Below are positions 8,888 to 16,675 of a stretch of DNA of 64,000 bases, piece after piece. Location: contig NZ_BAABDL010000067.1 in the NCBI RefSeq assembly GCF_039539605.1, positions 25,567 to 89,566 on the forward strand. Reading direction: 5' to 3'. Origin of the DNA: Amphibacillus indicireducens (GTDB lineage Bacteria > Bacillota > Bacilli > Bacillales > Amphibacillaceae). A program made the position numbers and the translations under genes. How positions within the stretch are numbered: position 1 is the first letter of the stretch; the number at the start of each line of letters is the position of its first letter. The notes beneath the pieces were generated by a model, which was not told the origin of the DNA, ran no database searches, and saw only the letters and a program-made list of their open reading frames with translations.

Positions 8888-8896
8888 TGTTATAAT
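8888..8896 (+). promoter_or_regulatory. Extended -10 promoter of the UspA gene
   Basis: The element TGTTATAAT (TGn-TATAAT) lies 30 bases before the UspA start, without a good -35. Confidence 0.6.
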
Positions 8897-8925
8897 ATAA
8901 GTATCAAATAGTAAGGGGTGGTCTC

Positions 8926-9345
8926 ATGTTTAAAAATATTTTATTAGCTTCGGATGGATCAGAATATGCCATTCGAGCTTGTGAGAAAGCAACTTATTTA
9001 GCAAAGCATAATCCGGAATCGAAAGTGATTGTCTTGTATGTTGTTGATGCGGCAACATCGCGAGCGGATGTGACGAAAAGTTACAGTTCATCTGACCTCG
9101 ATCAAAGTCGAAAAGCAAAATTAGAAATTACTGAACGAAAGTTAATTGAAGCTGGGGTAAGCTATGAAGTCGTTGTATTACATGGGGACCCTGGTCCAAC
9201 GATTGTTAAGTATGCAAATGAGAATAATGTTGATTTATGTGTGATCGGTAGCCGTGGGTTAAATCGATTACAAGAAATGGTTCTGGGCAGTGTCAGCCAT
9301 AAAGTTGCTAAACGTGTTGAATGTCCAGTGATGATTGTTAAATAA
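8926..9345 (+). CDS. UspA family universal stress protein
   Basis: This is a single-domain Usp of 139 residues. The ATP-binding signature G-x2-G-x9-G-S is present in GSRGLNRLQEMVLGS, so it is probably of the nucleotide-binding class. The N-terminus MFKNILLASDGSEYA is typical, with the conserved Asp contacting the nucleotide. The start follows taaggggtgg. The gene is monocistronic between its own promoter and a strong shared terminator. Its stress role is inferred from the family only. Confidence 0.93.
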   Translation: MFKNILLASDGSEYAIRACEKATYLAKHNPESKVIVLYVVDAATSRADVTKSYSSSDLDQSRKAKLEITERKLIEAGVSYEVVVLHGDPGPTIVKYANENNVDLCVIGSRGLNRLQEMVLGSVSHKVAKRVECPVMIVK

Positions 9346-9353
9346 ATAAATGA

Positions 9354-9402
9354 AAAACAAAACCTCCTTCTTCATTATTAGTGAAGAAGGAGGTTTTGTT
9401 TT
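9354..9402. terminator. Bidirectional terminator between the usp gene and zur
   Basis: A perfect 21-bp inverted repeat (9354-9374 and 9382-9402) with a 7-base loop has A-rich and T-rich ends, so it can terminate transcripts from both sides. It overlaps the last codon of zur. Confidence 0.95.
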
Positions 9403-9808
9403 AATGACAGACTGGACAGAGGCCGTAAATTTCAAATTTATGGTCTTCAATGATGAAGTTTTTTAATTTTTTTACGATTTCATCCATCGGACAGAGGTCA
9501 ATTTCTTGCGTTACACCACAAGTTCGACAAATGAAATGGTGATGATGGTGATCAGCACAAGAGATTTGATAAAGTTTTTCACCATCCAATTCTGTTGATT
9601 CTAATATTTCTAACTCATCAAACAGATTAAGATTTCGATAGATCGTATCGAAACTAATCCCTTCATACCTTGCTTCCATATAATCGAGTAAATCTTTTGC
9701 TGTCCGGTAACGATCTTCTTGCTCAAAGAAAGTCAAAATCGATTCGCGTTTATCGGTATATTTGTAACCAGCTTCTTTTAAAATATCTAATGCTTTTTCA
9801 ATATTCAT
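9401..9808 (-). CDS. zur: Fur family regulator, probably the zinc repressor Zur
   Basis: The 135-residue product has the Fur winged helix with YTDKRESILTFF and the DNA-recognition segment GISFDTIYRNLNLF. It has the metal site ADHHHHHFICRTC and a second C-terminal CPVC, which together make the structural Cys4 zinc site. Fur, PerR and Zur cannot be told apart on this alone; the assignment to Zur rests on its operon with znuC and znuB, with a 4-base ATGA overlap with znuB. It probably autoregulates the operon, but no convincing Zur box was found upstream. Confidence 0.88.
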   Translation of the reverse strand: MNIEKALDILKEAGYKYTDKRESILTFFEQEDRYRTAKDLLDYMEARYEGISFDTIYRNLNLFDELEILESTELDGEKLYQISCADHHHHHFICRTCGVTQEIDLCPMDEIVKKLKNFIIEDHKFEIYGLCPVCH

Positions 9809-10659
9809 AAGATCGCCTTCTTTCTTTTCATATTAAGCCAAAGCTTTTTTCCACTCATCGTTAATAATAAAATTAGAATCGAGATCATTACGATCGTTCC
9901 GCCAGGTGGAATTTCTAAATAGTAACCAGAAATTAGTCCACCGATCACTGAAATTTCACCGAAAATAATCGAGTAAATAATCGTTTGTTTAAAGCCTCTC
10001 GCGATTCGAATGCTTGCAGCAACAGGCAGTGTCATCAGTGCCGAGACAAGTAAAACACCAACAATTCGAATTGAAGCGGAAATGACAAGCGCAGTTAAAA
10101 CAATAAAAAGAAAATGAATCCGCTCTGAATGAATGCCAGACACTTTGGCATGTTCTTCATCAAATGATAACATAAATAATTCCTTGTAGAAAATAATTAA
10201 CACAGAAACGACGATAAAAGCAATGATTAAGATACCGTAAAAATCATTACGACTGACTGCAGAAACTGAGCCGAATAAATAATTATAAAGGTCATTATTA
10301 AAACCGTCAGCTAAGGAGATGAAAATAACACTTAGCCCGACACCAGCTGATAAGATAATTGGAATCGCTAGTTCTTGAAAGGCTTGATAAACATTGCGTA
10401 GTCGTTCAATTAAAATGGCTCCAACAACTGAGAAGGCCGTGCCATAATAAAATGGAGTTAGGAATAACAAGCCAAAGCGTTTTTCAACAAATAAGCCAAA
10501 TGCAATCCCGGCGAGAGTGACATGTGATAGACCGTCTGCGATTAAGGAAAGTCGTCTAACAACGATAAATGAACCTAATAGTGGTCCAATCAATCCAATT
10601 AATAGTCCGGTATAAAATGTGTTTTGTAAAAATTCATACTGCAAAAAATGTGAGAGCAT
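9805..10659 (-). CDS. znuB: Zinc ABC transporter permease
   Basis: This is a 284-residue ABC-3 family membrane protein with about eight hydrophobic helices, the permease for high-affinity zinc (or manganese) uptake. Family hallmarks include GLIGPLLGSFIVVRRLSLIADGLSH near the N-terminus and ALMTLPVAASI in the later half. It lies 12 bases after znuC and overlaps zur, so the three genes form one operon. Zinc rather than manganese is inferred from the Fur-type regulator and the His-rich end of the ATPase. No binding-protein gene (znuA) is in the window. Confidence 0.9.
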   Translation of the reverse strand: MLSHFLQYEFLQNTFYTGLLIGLIGPLLGSFIVVRRLSLIADGLSHVTLAGIAFGLFVEKRFGLLFLTPFYYGTAFSVVGAILIERLRNVYQAFQELAIPIILSAGVGLSVIFISLADGFNNDLYNYLFGSVSAVSRNDFYGILIIAFIVVSVLIIFYKELFMLSFDEEHAKVSGIHSERIHFLFIVLTALVISASIRIVGVLLVSALMTLPVAASIRIARGFKQTIIYSIIFGEISVIGGLISGYYLEIPPGGTIVMISILILLLTMSGKKLWLNMKRKKAIL

Positions 10660-10671
10660 AACAACACGTCC

Positions 10672-11427
10672 TTAATGGTGATGGGTCACTAAACTTAAAT
10701 CGTGACCGTAAAATTGTGACAATTGCTGATCAGAAATATTTTCAAACTCATTCGTGCCGCCATGGAAATGCATCACTTTATTTAAGCAAGCAACACCATT
10801 GGCATACTTTGTTACCGTGCCAATATCGTGAGAAACGAGTAAAAGTGTAATCTTATTTTCCTGATTTAATTTATTTAATAGTTGATAGAAGCGTTGAACA
10901 TGTTCTGTATCAATTCCAACTGTTGGTTCATCTAAGATTAATAGTTTAGGATCACTAACAATTGCACGAGCAATGAAAATCCGTTGTTGTTGACCACCAG
11001 ATAGATCACCGATATTTTGATTGATGTAATCAGACATGCCGACCGTTTCAATTGCTTCAATCACTTTTTGATGGTCTTTTTTTGTGAAAAATTTAAAGTA
11101 ACCCACTTTTGCAGTGAGTCCTGTTGCGACAACTTCTTTTACCGTTGCAGGGAACCCGCGATTAAAGGCGTTTGACTTTTGTGAGACAAAGCCGATTTTA
11201 TTGGCGTCTTTAAATTGCTTAATGTCTTGACCGAAGACGCGAATTGAACCTTGCTGTGGGGTGATTAGACCGAGCAATAATTTAATCAGTGTTGTTTTAC
11301 CGCCACCGTTTGGACCGATTAAGCCTAAAAATGCCCCTTCGTGAATATCAATATGGATGTCGTGCAAGGCAATCTTATCCTCGTAAGCGTACGATAGATT
11401 TTTAATTTCGACAATTGGACCTTTCAT
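10672..11427 (-). CDS. znuC: Zinc ABC transporter ATP-binding protein
   Basis: The 251-residue ATPase has Walker A GPNGGGKTT, the signature LSGGQQQR and Walker B LLILDEPTVGID. It ends in LVTHHH, a short His tail that could bind zinc. It is the first gene of the znuC-znuB-zur operon; the ATG is preceded by a modest ggag site. The substrate is inferred from the neighbours. Confidence 0.9.
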   Translation of the reverse strand: MKGPIVEIKNLSYAYEDKIALHDIHIDIHEGAFLGLIGPNGGGKTTLIKLLLGLITPQQGSIRVFGQDIKQFKDANKIGFVSQKSNAFNRGFPATVKEVVATGLTAKVGYFKFFTKKDHQKVIEAIETVGMSDYINQNIGDLSGGQQQRIFIARAIVSDPKLLILDEPTVGIDTEHVQRFYQLLNKLNQENKITLLLVSHDIGTVTKYANGVACLNKVMHFHGGTNEFENISDQQLSQFYGHDLSLVTHHH

Positions 11428-11541
11428 AGATCACAGACTCCATTCTTTATAGAATTGGTTAATTATATACTTGATAGGTAGATGGATTTCATAATGACAT
11501 AGATGCGTAAAAACATGCATAATTTTGTTGGTGCTAGCGCT

Positions 11542-11600
11542 GTGATTTGCACTCTGGGTGGCCATCCCCGCGGAAAGCGTCCACCAAGAGCGAAAATCAC
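11542..11600 (-). repeat. Dispersed GC-rich hairpin repeat (CCGCGGAAAGCG type)
   Basis: Imperfect 20-base arms (11542-11561 and 11581-11600; four mismatches) enclose ccatccccgcggaaagcgt. It is much richer in GC than its surroundings. The core ccgcggaaagcg recalls a short intergenic repeat common in Bacillaceae chromosomes (recalled, not searched). Confidence 0.55.
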
Positions 11601-11622
11601 GGGTATATGTTTCAAAAACTAT

Positions 11623-11805
11623 TCATCCATTATAGTAATTATAAAATGATCTTTGTTGTGTCATACTAATCATTAATGATTTTAGCGTATTTGGCTGAGT
11701 TTGTAAATAGGAATGATTACGTTTTGTGCAGGAGGTTAGATGACTTTTCAAATAATCGGCACAAATCATTTTCAAGCAGTTTGCTAGCCAAAATGTAGCA
11801 ATCAT
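11623..11805 (-). pseudogene. Short unrecognised ORF next to the repeat, possible mobile-element remnant
   Basis: A 60-codon frame starts ATG and ends 22 bases before the repeat hairpin on the same strand. It has no ribosome site and no recognisable domain. The pairing of a short decayed frame with a hairpin repeat could be the end of a lost transposon, but this is a guess; it may be non-coding. The rest of 11428-11820 shows nothing else. Confidence 0.2.
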
Positions 11806-11847
11806 TTTATACTGTAGTTAGTGATCGATAACGAAGGAGTGAATGTA

Positions 11848-12201
11848 TTGCTTGATTTTTATTGTTATCCAAAATGTAGTACATGTCGTAAGGCGAAAAA
11901 GTGGCTTGATCAAAATCAGGTCAGTTATAACGACGTTGACATTGTTAAACAAACACCAAGTGCGGAACAATTAGCAACAATGATCGAAAAAAGTGAATTA
12001 CCGATTAAGCGATTTTTTAATACAAGTGGTCAGAAATATCGGGAACTTCAGTTAAAAGATAAGTTAGCAGAAATGACCGATGAAGAAAAGGTTAATCTGC
12101 TAGCATCAGATGGTATGTTAATCAAACGTCCACTGGCTTTTGATGGTGAAAAGGTAACGTTAGGATTTAAAGAAGATCAGTTTGAACAGAGTTGGAAATA
12201 A
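11848..12201 (+). CDS. yusI: ArsC/Spx family protein (YusI-like)
   Basis: This is a 117-residue thioredoxin-fold protein of the arsenate reductase/Spx family, with CYPKCSTCRKAKKWL (CxxC) near the N-terminus and the family segments LPIKRFFNTSGQKYREL and DGMLIKRPL. The likely start is the TTG at 11848: the ribosome site aaggag (11834-11839) lies before it, while the upstream GTG at 11821 precedes that site. As in B. subtilis, it directly precedes gcvH. Its substrate is unknown, and true arsenate reduction is not implied. Confidence 0.85.
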   Translation: MLDFYCYPKCSTCRKAKKWLDQNQVSYNDVDIVKQTPSAEQLATMIEKSELPIKRFFNTSGQKYRELQLKDKLAEMTDEEKVNLLASDGMLIKRPLAFDGEKVTLGFKEDQFEQSWK

Positions 12202-12218
12202 AAAAGGAGGCTATCATA

Positions 12219-12602
12219 ATGAGTGTACCAAGCGGTTTAAAGTATTCTAATGAACATGTATGGGTTAAGCAAGAGGACGACAAGTTTAGAGTTGGTATTA
12301 CAGAACATGCTCAAGATGAGCTCGGAGACATCGTTTTTGTTGAACTGCCAGATGTCGGTGATCAACTAGCTGCTACTGACACATTCGGTAGTGTCGAATC
12401 GGTTAAAACCGTTTCAGAGTTATATGCACCTATTTCATTAGTCGTTGTTGAAGTCAATGAAGAGCTCGAGGATAGTCCTGAGCTAGTTAATGAATCACCA
12501 TATGAGAATGGTTGGTTAATTGTCGTGGAAGCAACTAATGAAGAAGAACTTGATCAACTCCTAACAGCTGAACGATATCAAGGGTTCATTGATCAAGAAT
12601 AA
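12219..12602 (+). CDS. gcvH: Glycine cleavage system H protein / lipoyl carrier
   Basis: The 127-residue GcvH carries the lipoyl domain with the modified lysine K63 in SVESVKTVSELYAP. In Firmicutes GcvH serves both the glycine cleavage complex and the lipoyl relay to E2 enzymes. The ATG at 12219 is preceded by aaaaaggaggc; an in-frame TTG at 12192 lies before that site and is rejected. It follows yusI by 17 bases. The other gcv genes are not in the window. Confidence 0.95.
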   Translation: MSVPSGLKYSNEHVWVKQEDDKFRVGITEHAQDELGDIVFVELPDVGDQLAATDTFGSVESVKTVSELYAPISLVVVEVNEELEDSPELVNESPYENGWLIVVEATNEEELDQLLTAERYQGFIDQE

Positions 12603-12620
12603 TAATAGTAATACCTAAAA

Positions 12621-12692
12621 GTGGTATTGACAGAAGAGACAGATTGAGTCACAATGCTCAAGCTAAGTCTTTACGTCAATGCCTCTTTTTTG
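12621..12692 (+). terminator. Terminator after gcvH
   Basis: ggtattgac near 12623 pairs with gtcaatgcc near 12674 (one G-U) around a loop with a small ttgag/ctcaa hairpin; a T-run follows. Confidence 0.6.
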
Positions 12693-12862
12693 TAGTTATT
12701 TAGATAGAATTAGACCGGTTGGCACGTATTTTAAAAGGTGCTACGATCATTACATCACTTAACTACGAAAAAATTTGTTAGCTGCACGAGTGATTCACTG
12801 AATATTATGTAAATTTGAATCGATAACTGAGTCAGCTAACAATTCAGATAGGAGTAATTAAG

Positions 12863-13069
12863 TTGGAAAAAAAACACTTGATTTTAAAGCTTATTTTAAC
12901 AGTGGCACTATTTTTTATTTTCTTTTTTATCTTTAGACGGATTATCAATAAAGGGATTGTCTCTTGGTCGATTGTGACAGATGTGCTGACATTACTGCTT
13001 ATTTTACCATTAAATATAGTGGTCTCATACAGCTTATCCGATCGAATGATTAAGCGATTTATAAACTAA
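12863..13069 (+). CDS. Small two-helix membrane protein, unknown
   Basis: A 68-residue hydrophobic product with two predicted membrane helices (about residues 7-25 and 37-57) and basic ends. The TTG start follows taggagt at a good spacing. I do not recognise a family. It converges on the thioredoxin-like gene with only 5 bases between the stops. Confidence 0.6.
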   Translation: MEKKHLILKLILTVALFFIFFFIFRRIINKGIVSWSIVTDVLTLLLILPLNIVVSYSLSDRMIKRFIN

Positions 13070-13074
13070 TTTAA

Positions 13075-13488
13075 TTAAATAAAAGGACGAATGGCTTCAA
13101 TAATTTTGATCGGTTTCGCTTGATCTGTTAATTGTTCCACGATCTCACCAGTTTGATTAATGATCACGGTTGTTGGTACCCCCTGGCAATTATAAGCTCG
13201 ATACGTTTCTAACCCTCGATCGACTAAGGAAGGTTGAGTTAAGAAGTCACGATAAAAACGAACTCCATCACTTGGGTCACGTTCTCTACCGACAACATTA
13301 ATTGTAAGAAATTTAATTTTTTCAGGATCTGCTACTTGATAAAATTTTTCTTTCAGTGGTAAATCGACTCCACAAGCTGGACACCATGATGTCCAAAATG
13401 TTAAGACAATTACTTTCCCTAAATCATCTTCTAAGCTATAATCTCCTTGTTTGTCTAGATAGGATAAGCTGAATTTTGGCGCTTTCAT
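13075..13488 (-). CDS. Thioredoxin-fold thiol-disulfide oxidoreductase (TlpA/ResA-like), no signal peptide
   Basis: This 137-residue protein of the AhpC-TSA/Redoxin group has the active site TSWCPACGVDLP (CPAC) and the cis-proline loop QGVPTT. The opening APKFSLSYLDKQGDYSLED is typical of ResA, but there is no membrane anchor, so it probably acts in the cytoplasm (compare YkuV of B. subtilis). The ATG follows aaggtg. The partner is unknown; no cytochrome maturation genes are near. Confidence 0.85.
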   Translation of the reverse strand: MKAPKFSLSYLDKQGDYSLEDDLGKVIVLTFWTSWCPACGVDLPLKEKFYQVADPEKIKFLTINVVGRERDPSDGVRFYRDFLTQPSLVDRGLETYRAYNCQGVPTTVIINQTGEIVEQLTDQAKPIKIIEAIRPFI

Positions 13489-13554
13489 TTTTTCACCTTT
13501 TTATGATCAGAATTAAAATATAGTATAGCATGGTGAATATATTTAAAAAAATAA

Positions 13555-13583
13555 TTGACACCGCACTAATCAAGTGCTATGAT
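13555..13583 (+). promoter_or_regulatory. Promoter of the metNPQ leader
   Basis: TTGACA (13555-13560), 17 bases, TATGAT (13578-13583), directly upstream of the SAM riboswitch. Confidence 0.85.
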
Positions 13584-13606
13584 TACAGATAATTAAATCC
13601 GAGATA

Positions 13607-13718
13607 CTCTTATTAAGAGTGGTGGAGGGACTGGCCCGATGAAACCCGGCAACCGTTAAACTGTTAAAGTTTAAAATGGTGCCAATTCCTGCAAAGTGAA
13701 AACTTTGGTAGATGAGAG
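13607..13718 (+). promoter_or_regulatory. SAM-I (S-box) riboswitch
   Basis: The highly conserved core is present: gtggtggagggactggccc, gatgaaacccggcaacc and the later gtgccaattcctgc. Helix P1 is formed by ctcttatt (13607-13614) and gatgagag (13711-13718). SAM binding favours the downstream terminator, so metNPQ is switched off when methionine and SAM are plentiful. A GTG/ATG frame running through the aptamer into metN is not a real extension of that gene. Confidence 0.97.
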
Positions 13719-13741
13719 AGCAAGAAGACTATTATAGAGAT

Positions 13742-13786
13742 AAACGTCTTTCTGTTCTTTCAAAAACAGAAAGACGTTTTTTGTTA
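13742..13786 (+). terminator. Riboswitch-controlled terminator before metN
   Basis: Perfect 15-bp arms (13742-13756 and 13765-13779), an 8-base loop and a T-run. This is the expression platform of the S-box. Confidence 0.95.
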
Positions 13787-13813
13787 GGATTTTTTATAGA
13801 GCGGGGGAGTCAA

Positions 13814-14839
13814 ATGATTAAAATAAGCCAACTGTCAAAGCGATTTAAATTGGGGATGGAACAGATTGATGCCGTTGATCAAATCAATCTAACGATCAAA
13901 GCTGGTGAGATTTTCGGTGTGATTGGCTATAGTGGGGCAGGAAAAAGCACATTTGTCCGTTTAATTAATCGTCTAGAAGAACCAACTAGTGGATCGATTA
14001 CTGTTGGTGGTGAAGAAATGACAACGTTAAACAAAAAGGATTTAAGAATAAAACGACAAGATATCGGAATGATTTTTCAACATTTTAATTTATTGTGGTC
14101 GAGAACCGTCAGTGAGAATATTGCATTTCCACTAGAGATTGCTGGTGTTGAAAAAGCGGAACGAAATGAGCGTGTCAAACAATTGATTGATCTCGTTGGG
14201 CTAACTGGAAAAGAAGCTGCTTATCCGTCACAATTAAGCGGTGGACAAAAGCAGCGTGTAGGAATCGCTCGTGCATTAGCGAATCGACCTAAGCTACTAC
14301 TGTGTGATGAGGCGACATCTGCCTTAGATCCGGAAACGACTGATTCGATCTTATCACTGCTCGTTGATATTAATAAAAAACTAGGTCTAACAATTATTCT
14401 GATTACGCATGAGATGCATGTGATCCAAAAGATTTGCCACAATGTTGCTGTAATGGAAAATGGTCGGATTGTTGAACAAGGTGCAGTGTTAGATTTATTT
14501 TCAAACCCAAGCCATCAAGTAACGAAAAGATTTGTTGAACAGGTGATGGGTAAACCTGATGAAGAAGTGACTGATGAGACGTTACTGCAATCCGTGTCGA
14601 CTGGTAAACTATTAAAACTGCAGTTTATTGGTGAATCGACGAATCAATCATTGATTAGCCAGGTTGCCAAAAAGTTTGCGATCGAATTGAACATTTTGCA
14701 AGGCAACATTAAGCAAACGCAAGCAGGTCCGTATGGTTCATTATACGTTCATATCACAGGTGATGATCAGCTCGTTGATGAAGCAATTACTTATATTCAA
14801 TCGACCACCGTGAAAGTGGAGGTGATCAAGCATGGCTGA
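13814..14839 (+). CDS. metN: Methionine ABC transporter ATP-binding protein
   Basis: The 341-residue ATPase has Walker A GYSGAGKST, the signature LSGGQKQR and Walker B LLLCDEATSALD. It carries the C-terminal NIL regulatory domain (about residues 265-341) that binds methionine and inhibits transport. The start is the ATG at 13814 with gggggag in front; this is also where MetN proteins normally begin (MIKISQLSKRF). It overlaps metP by 8 bases. Expression is controlled by the S-box leader. Confidence 0.96.
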   Translation: MIKISQLSKRFKLGMEQIDAVDQINLTIKAGEIFGVIGYSGAGKSTFVRLINRLEEPTSGSITVGGEEMTTLNKKDLRIKRQDIGMIFQHFNLLWSRTVSENIAFPLEIAGVEKAERNERVKQLIDLVGLTGKEAAYPSQLSGGQKQRVGIARALANRPKLLLCDEATSALDPETTDSILSLLVDINKKLGLTIILITHEMHVIQKICHNVAVMENGRIVEQGAVLDLFSNPSHQVTKRFVEQVMGKPDEEVTDETLLQSVSTGKLLKLQFIGESTNQSLISQVAKKFAIELNILQGNIKQTQAGPYGSLYVHITGDDQLVDEAITYIQSTTVKVEVIKHG

Positions 14840-15497
14840 GTTATTTCCAAATGTTGATTGGCTTGATTTAGTTGTAGCAAGTGGTGAAACACTATATATG
14901 ACGATCATTGCTATGATTGGGACATTAATTCTTGGGTTAATTTTGGGGCTTGTCCTTTATTTGACATCACCAGATGGACTATGGGAAAATAAACAGCTTC
15001 ATTTTATTGTTGCTGCAATTGTCAATATTTTTAGAGCAATCCCATTTGCAATTTTAATTATTTTACTATTGCCATTTACAACATTTTTATTTGGAACATT
15101 TAGAGGATCAAACGCAGCCTTACCAGCACTTATCATTGGAGCAGCTCCTTTTTATGCTCGCTTAGTTGAGATCGCATTGAGGGAAGTTGATAAGGGTGTG
15201 ATTGAAGCAGCTGAGTCGATGGGGGCAAAAGTATCAACAGTTATTTTTAAAGTGCTCTTGAAGGAAGCAATGCCTGCTCTCGTGTCAGGGATAACGGTCA
15301 CGACGATCGCCTTAATTGGCTATACCGCTGTTGCTGGGATGATCGGTGCAGGTGGATTAGGCGATTATGCTTATTATTATGGCTTTACCAGACGTGATTT
15401 TGATATTGTCTTTGTTTGTACAGTGTTCATAATTATTATCGTTTTCGTTTTTCAATTCATTGGCGATCTGATTACCAACAAAATTGATAAACGTTAA
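14832..15497 (+). CDS. metP: Methionine ABC transporter permease
   Basis: The 221-residue permease has about five membrane helices and the cytoplasmic ABC contact loop EAAESMGAKVSTVIFKV. It is the MetI/MetP partner of MetN, translationally coupled by an 8-base overlap. It belongs to the methionine and methionine sulfoxide uptake family. Confidence 0.95.
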   Translation: MAELFPNVDWLDLVVASGETLYMTIIAMIGTLILGLILGLVLYLTSPDGLWENKQLHFIVAAIVNIFRAIPFAILIILLLPFTTFLFGTFRGSNAALPALIIGAAPFYARLVEIALREVDKGVIEAAESMGAKVSTVIFKVLLKEAMPALVSGITVTTIALIGYTAVAGMIGAGGLGDYAYYYGFTRRDFDIVFVCTVFIIIIVFVFQFIGDLITNKIDKR

Positions 15498-15525
15498 TAT
15501 AAAAAAACAATAAGGGGAGATAACA

Positions 15526-16356
15526 ATGAGAAAAAGATTATTAGCCATTATTTTTATCGTCGCAAGTCTATTTTTAGTTGCATGTGGTGGGGATTCAGGT
15601 TCAGATTCAGAGAGTGAGAGTAATGTGATCAAAGTTGGGGCAACAAGTGTGCCACACGGTGAGATTCTTGAAGAAATCGTTGATGTTTTAAAAGATGAAG
15701 GTATTGAACTTGTGATAGAAACGTACACAGATTACGCACTGCCAAACGAAGATTTATCTCGTGGCGAATTGGATGCGAACTTCTTCCAACATGGTCCATA
15801 TTTAGCAAGTGAAATTAGCAGTAAGGGCTATGATTTAGTCGATCTTGGTGGCGTTCACGTTGAACCGATTGGTGTCTATTCAAAAGAAATCTCAAGTATT
15901 GATGAAATTGTACCAGGTACTGAAGTGATCATTAGTCGAAGTGAACCAGATCATGGTCGTATCTTATCATTGTTTGAAGCAAATGGTTTTATTACTTTAG
16001 CTGAAGACGCTGAAAAAACAACAGCAACAGTCGATGATATAGTTGATAATCCATATGACTTAACATTTTCACCAGATGTGAATCCTGAATTTTTAGTTGA
16101 GGCATATGAGAATGAAGCAGATAAATTAATCGCGATCAATGCCAACTATGCAATTGAAGCTGACTTGTCTCCAGCTGAGGATGCGCTATTCTTTGAAGGC
16201 GATGATTCTCAATATGTCAATATTGTCGTTGCACGTGCAGAAGATAAAGATAATGAAAATTTACTAAAGCTTGTTGAAATTTTACAATCTGATGTTGTTG
16301 TTGATTTTATTAATCAACAGTACGGTGGAGAAATCATTCCGATAGGCAACAATTAA
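15526..16356 (+). CDS. metQ: Methionine-binding lipoprotein
   Basis: This 276-residue NlpA-family protein has a lipoprotein signal peptide with lipobox LVAC (lipidated Cys about residue 20). An acidic Ser/Asp/Glu linker is followed by the ligand domain VIKVGATSVPHGEILE. The segment ANFFQHGPYL is typical of MetQ. It completes the metNPQ importer and is followed by a terminator. The ribosome site is aaggggag. Confidence 0.95.
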   Translation: MRKRLLAIIFIVASLFLVACGGDSGSDSESESNVIKVGATSVPHGEILEEIVDVLKDEGIELVIETYTDYALPNEDLSRGELDANFFQHGPYLASEISSKGYDLVDLGGVHVEPIGVYSKEISSIDEIVPGTEVIISRSEPDHGRILSLFEANGFITLAEDAEKTTATVDDIVDNPYDLTFSPDVNPEFLVEAYENEADKLIAINANYAIEADLSPAEDALFFEGDDSQYVNIVVARAEDKDNENLLKLVEILQSDVVVDFINQQYGGEIIPIGNN

Positions 16357-16406
16357 ATTAATCGTGCTCAATTAACTTCAGTGATTGAGAATAGAATCAC
16401 AGATTT

Positions 16407-16444
16407 AAAAGCCCCTTTTAACTAGATAAAAGGGGCTTTTTATT
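16407..16444 (+). terminator. Terminator of metNPQ
   Basis: Perfect 14-bp arms aaaagcccctttta (16407-16420) and taaaaggggctttt (16427-16440), 6-base loop. Confidence 0.95.
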
Positions 16445-16600
16445 TCGTAAGATTGTTTTCACAATTTTGGCTCAATTCACTTCGCCTTTAGTACGATAAT
16501 ATGTTAAGATAGTGACACAAAAACTTTCTATACGATTCGGTGTGGAAAGAGGTTTAGTCTCAGTTGTTAATCTTGATATTAGATTTTAAATAGTATAAGA

Positions 16601-16615
16601 TTGTAATGAGAATAA
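16601..16615 (+). promoter_or_regulatory. Possible PerR/Fur-type box upstream of suf
   Basis: The sequence ttgtaatgagaataa matches the PerR consensus TTATAATnATTATAA at 12 of 14 positions. It lies 60 bases before sufC. AT-rich chance matches are common, so confidence is low. Confidence 0.25.
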
Positions 16616-16675
16616 ACTAGGAATGGTATTAATTACTATTCTTTAAAATAAAAAATACTTTTGGAGGTATAGCTG

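Noticed and set aside
11428..11520. Zur box upstream of znuC
   Set aside because: Only a 9-base palindrome (tcattatga) is present; the TCGTAAT half-sites are missing.
13712..13813. Open frame through the SAM riboswitch that would extend MetN by 34 residues
   Set aside because: It runs through the aptamer and terminator; the ATG at 13814 has the ribosome site and matches the family N-terminus.
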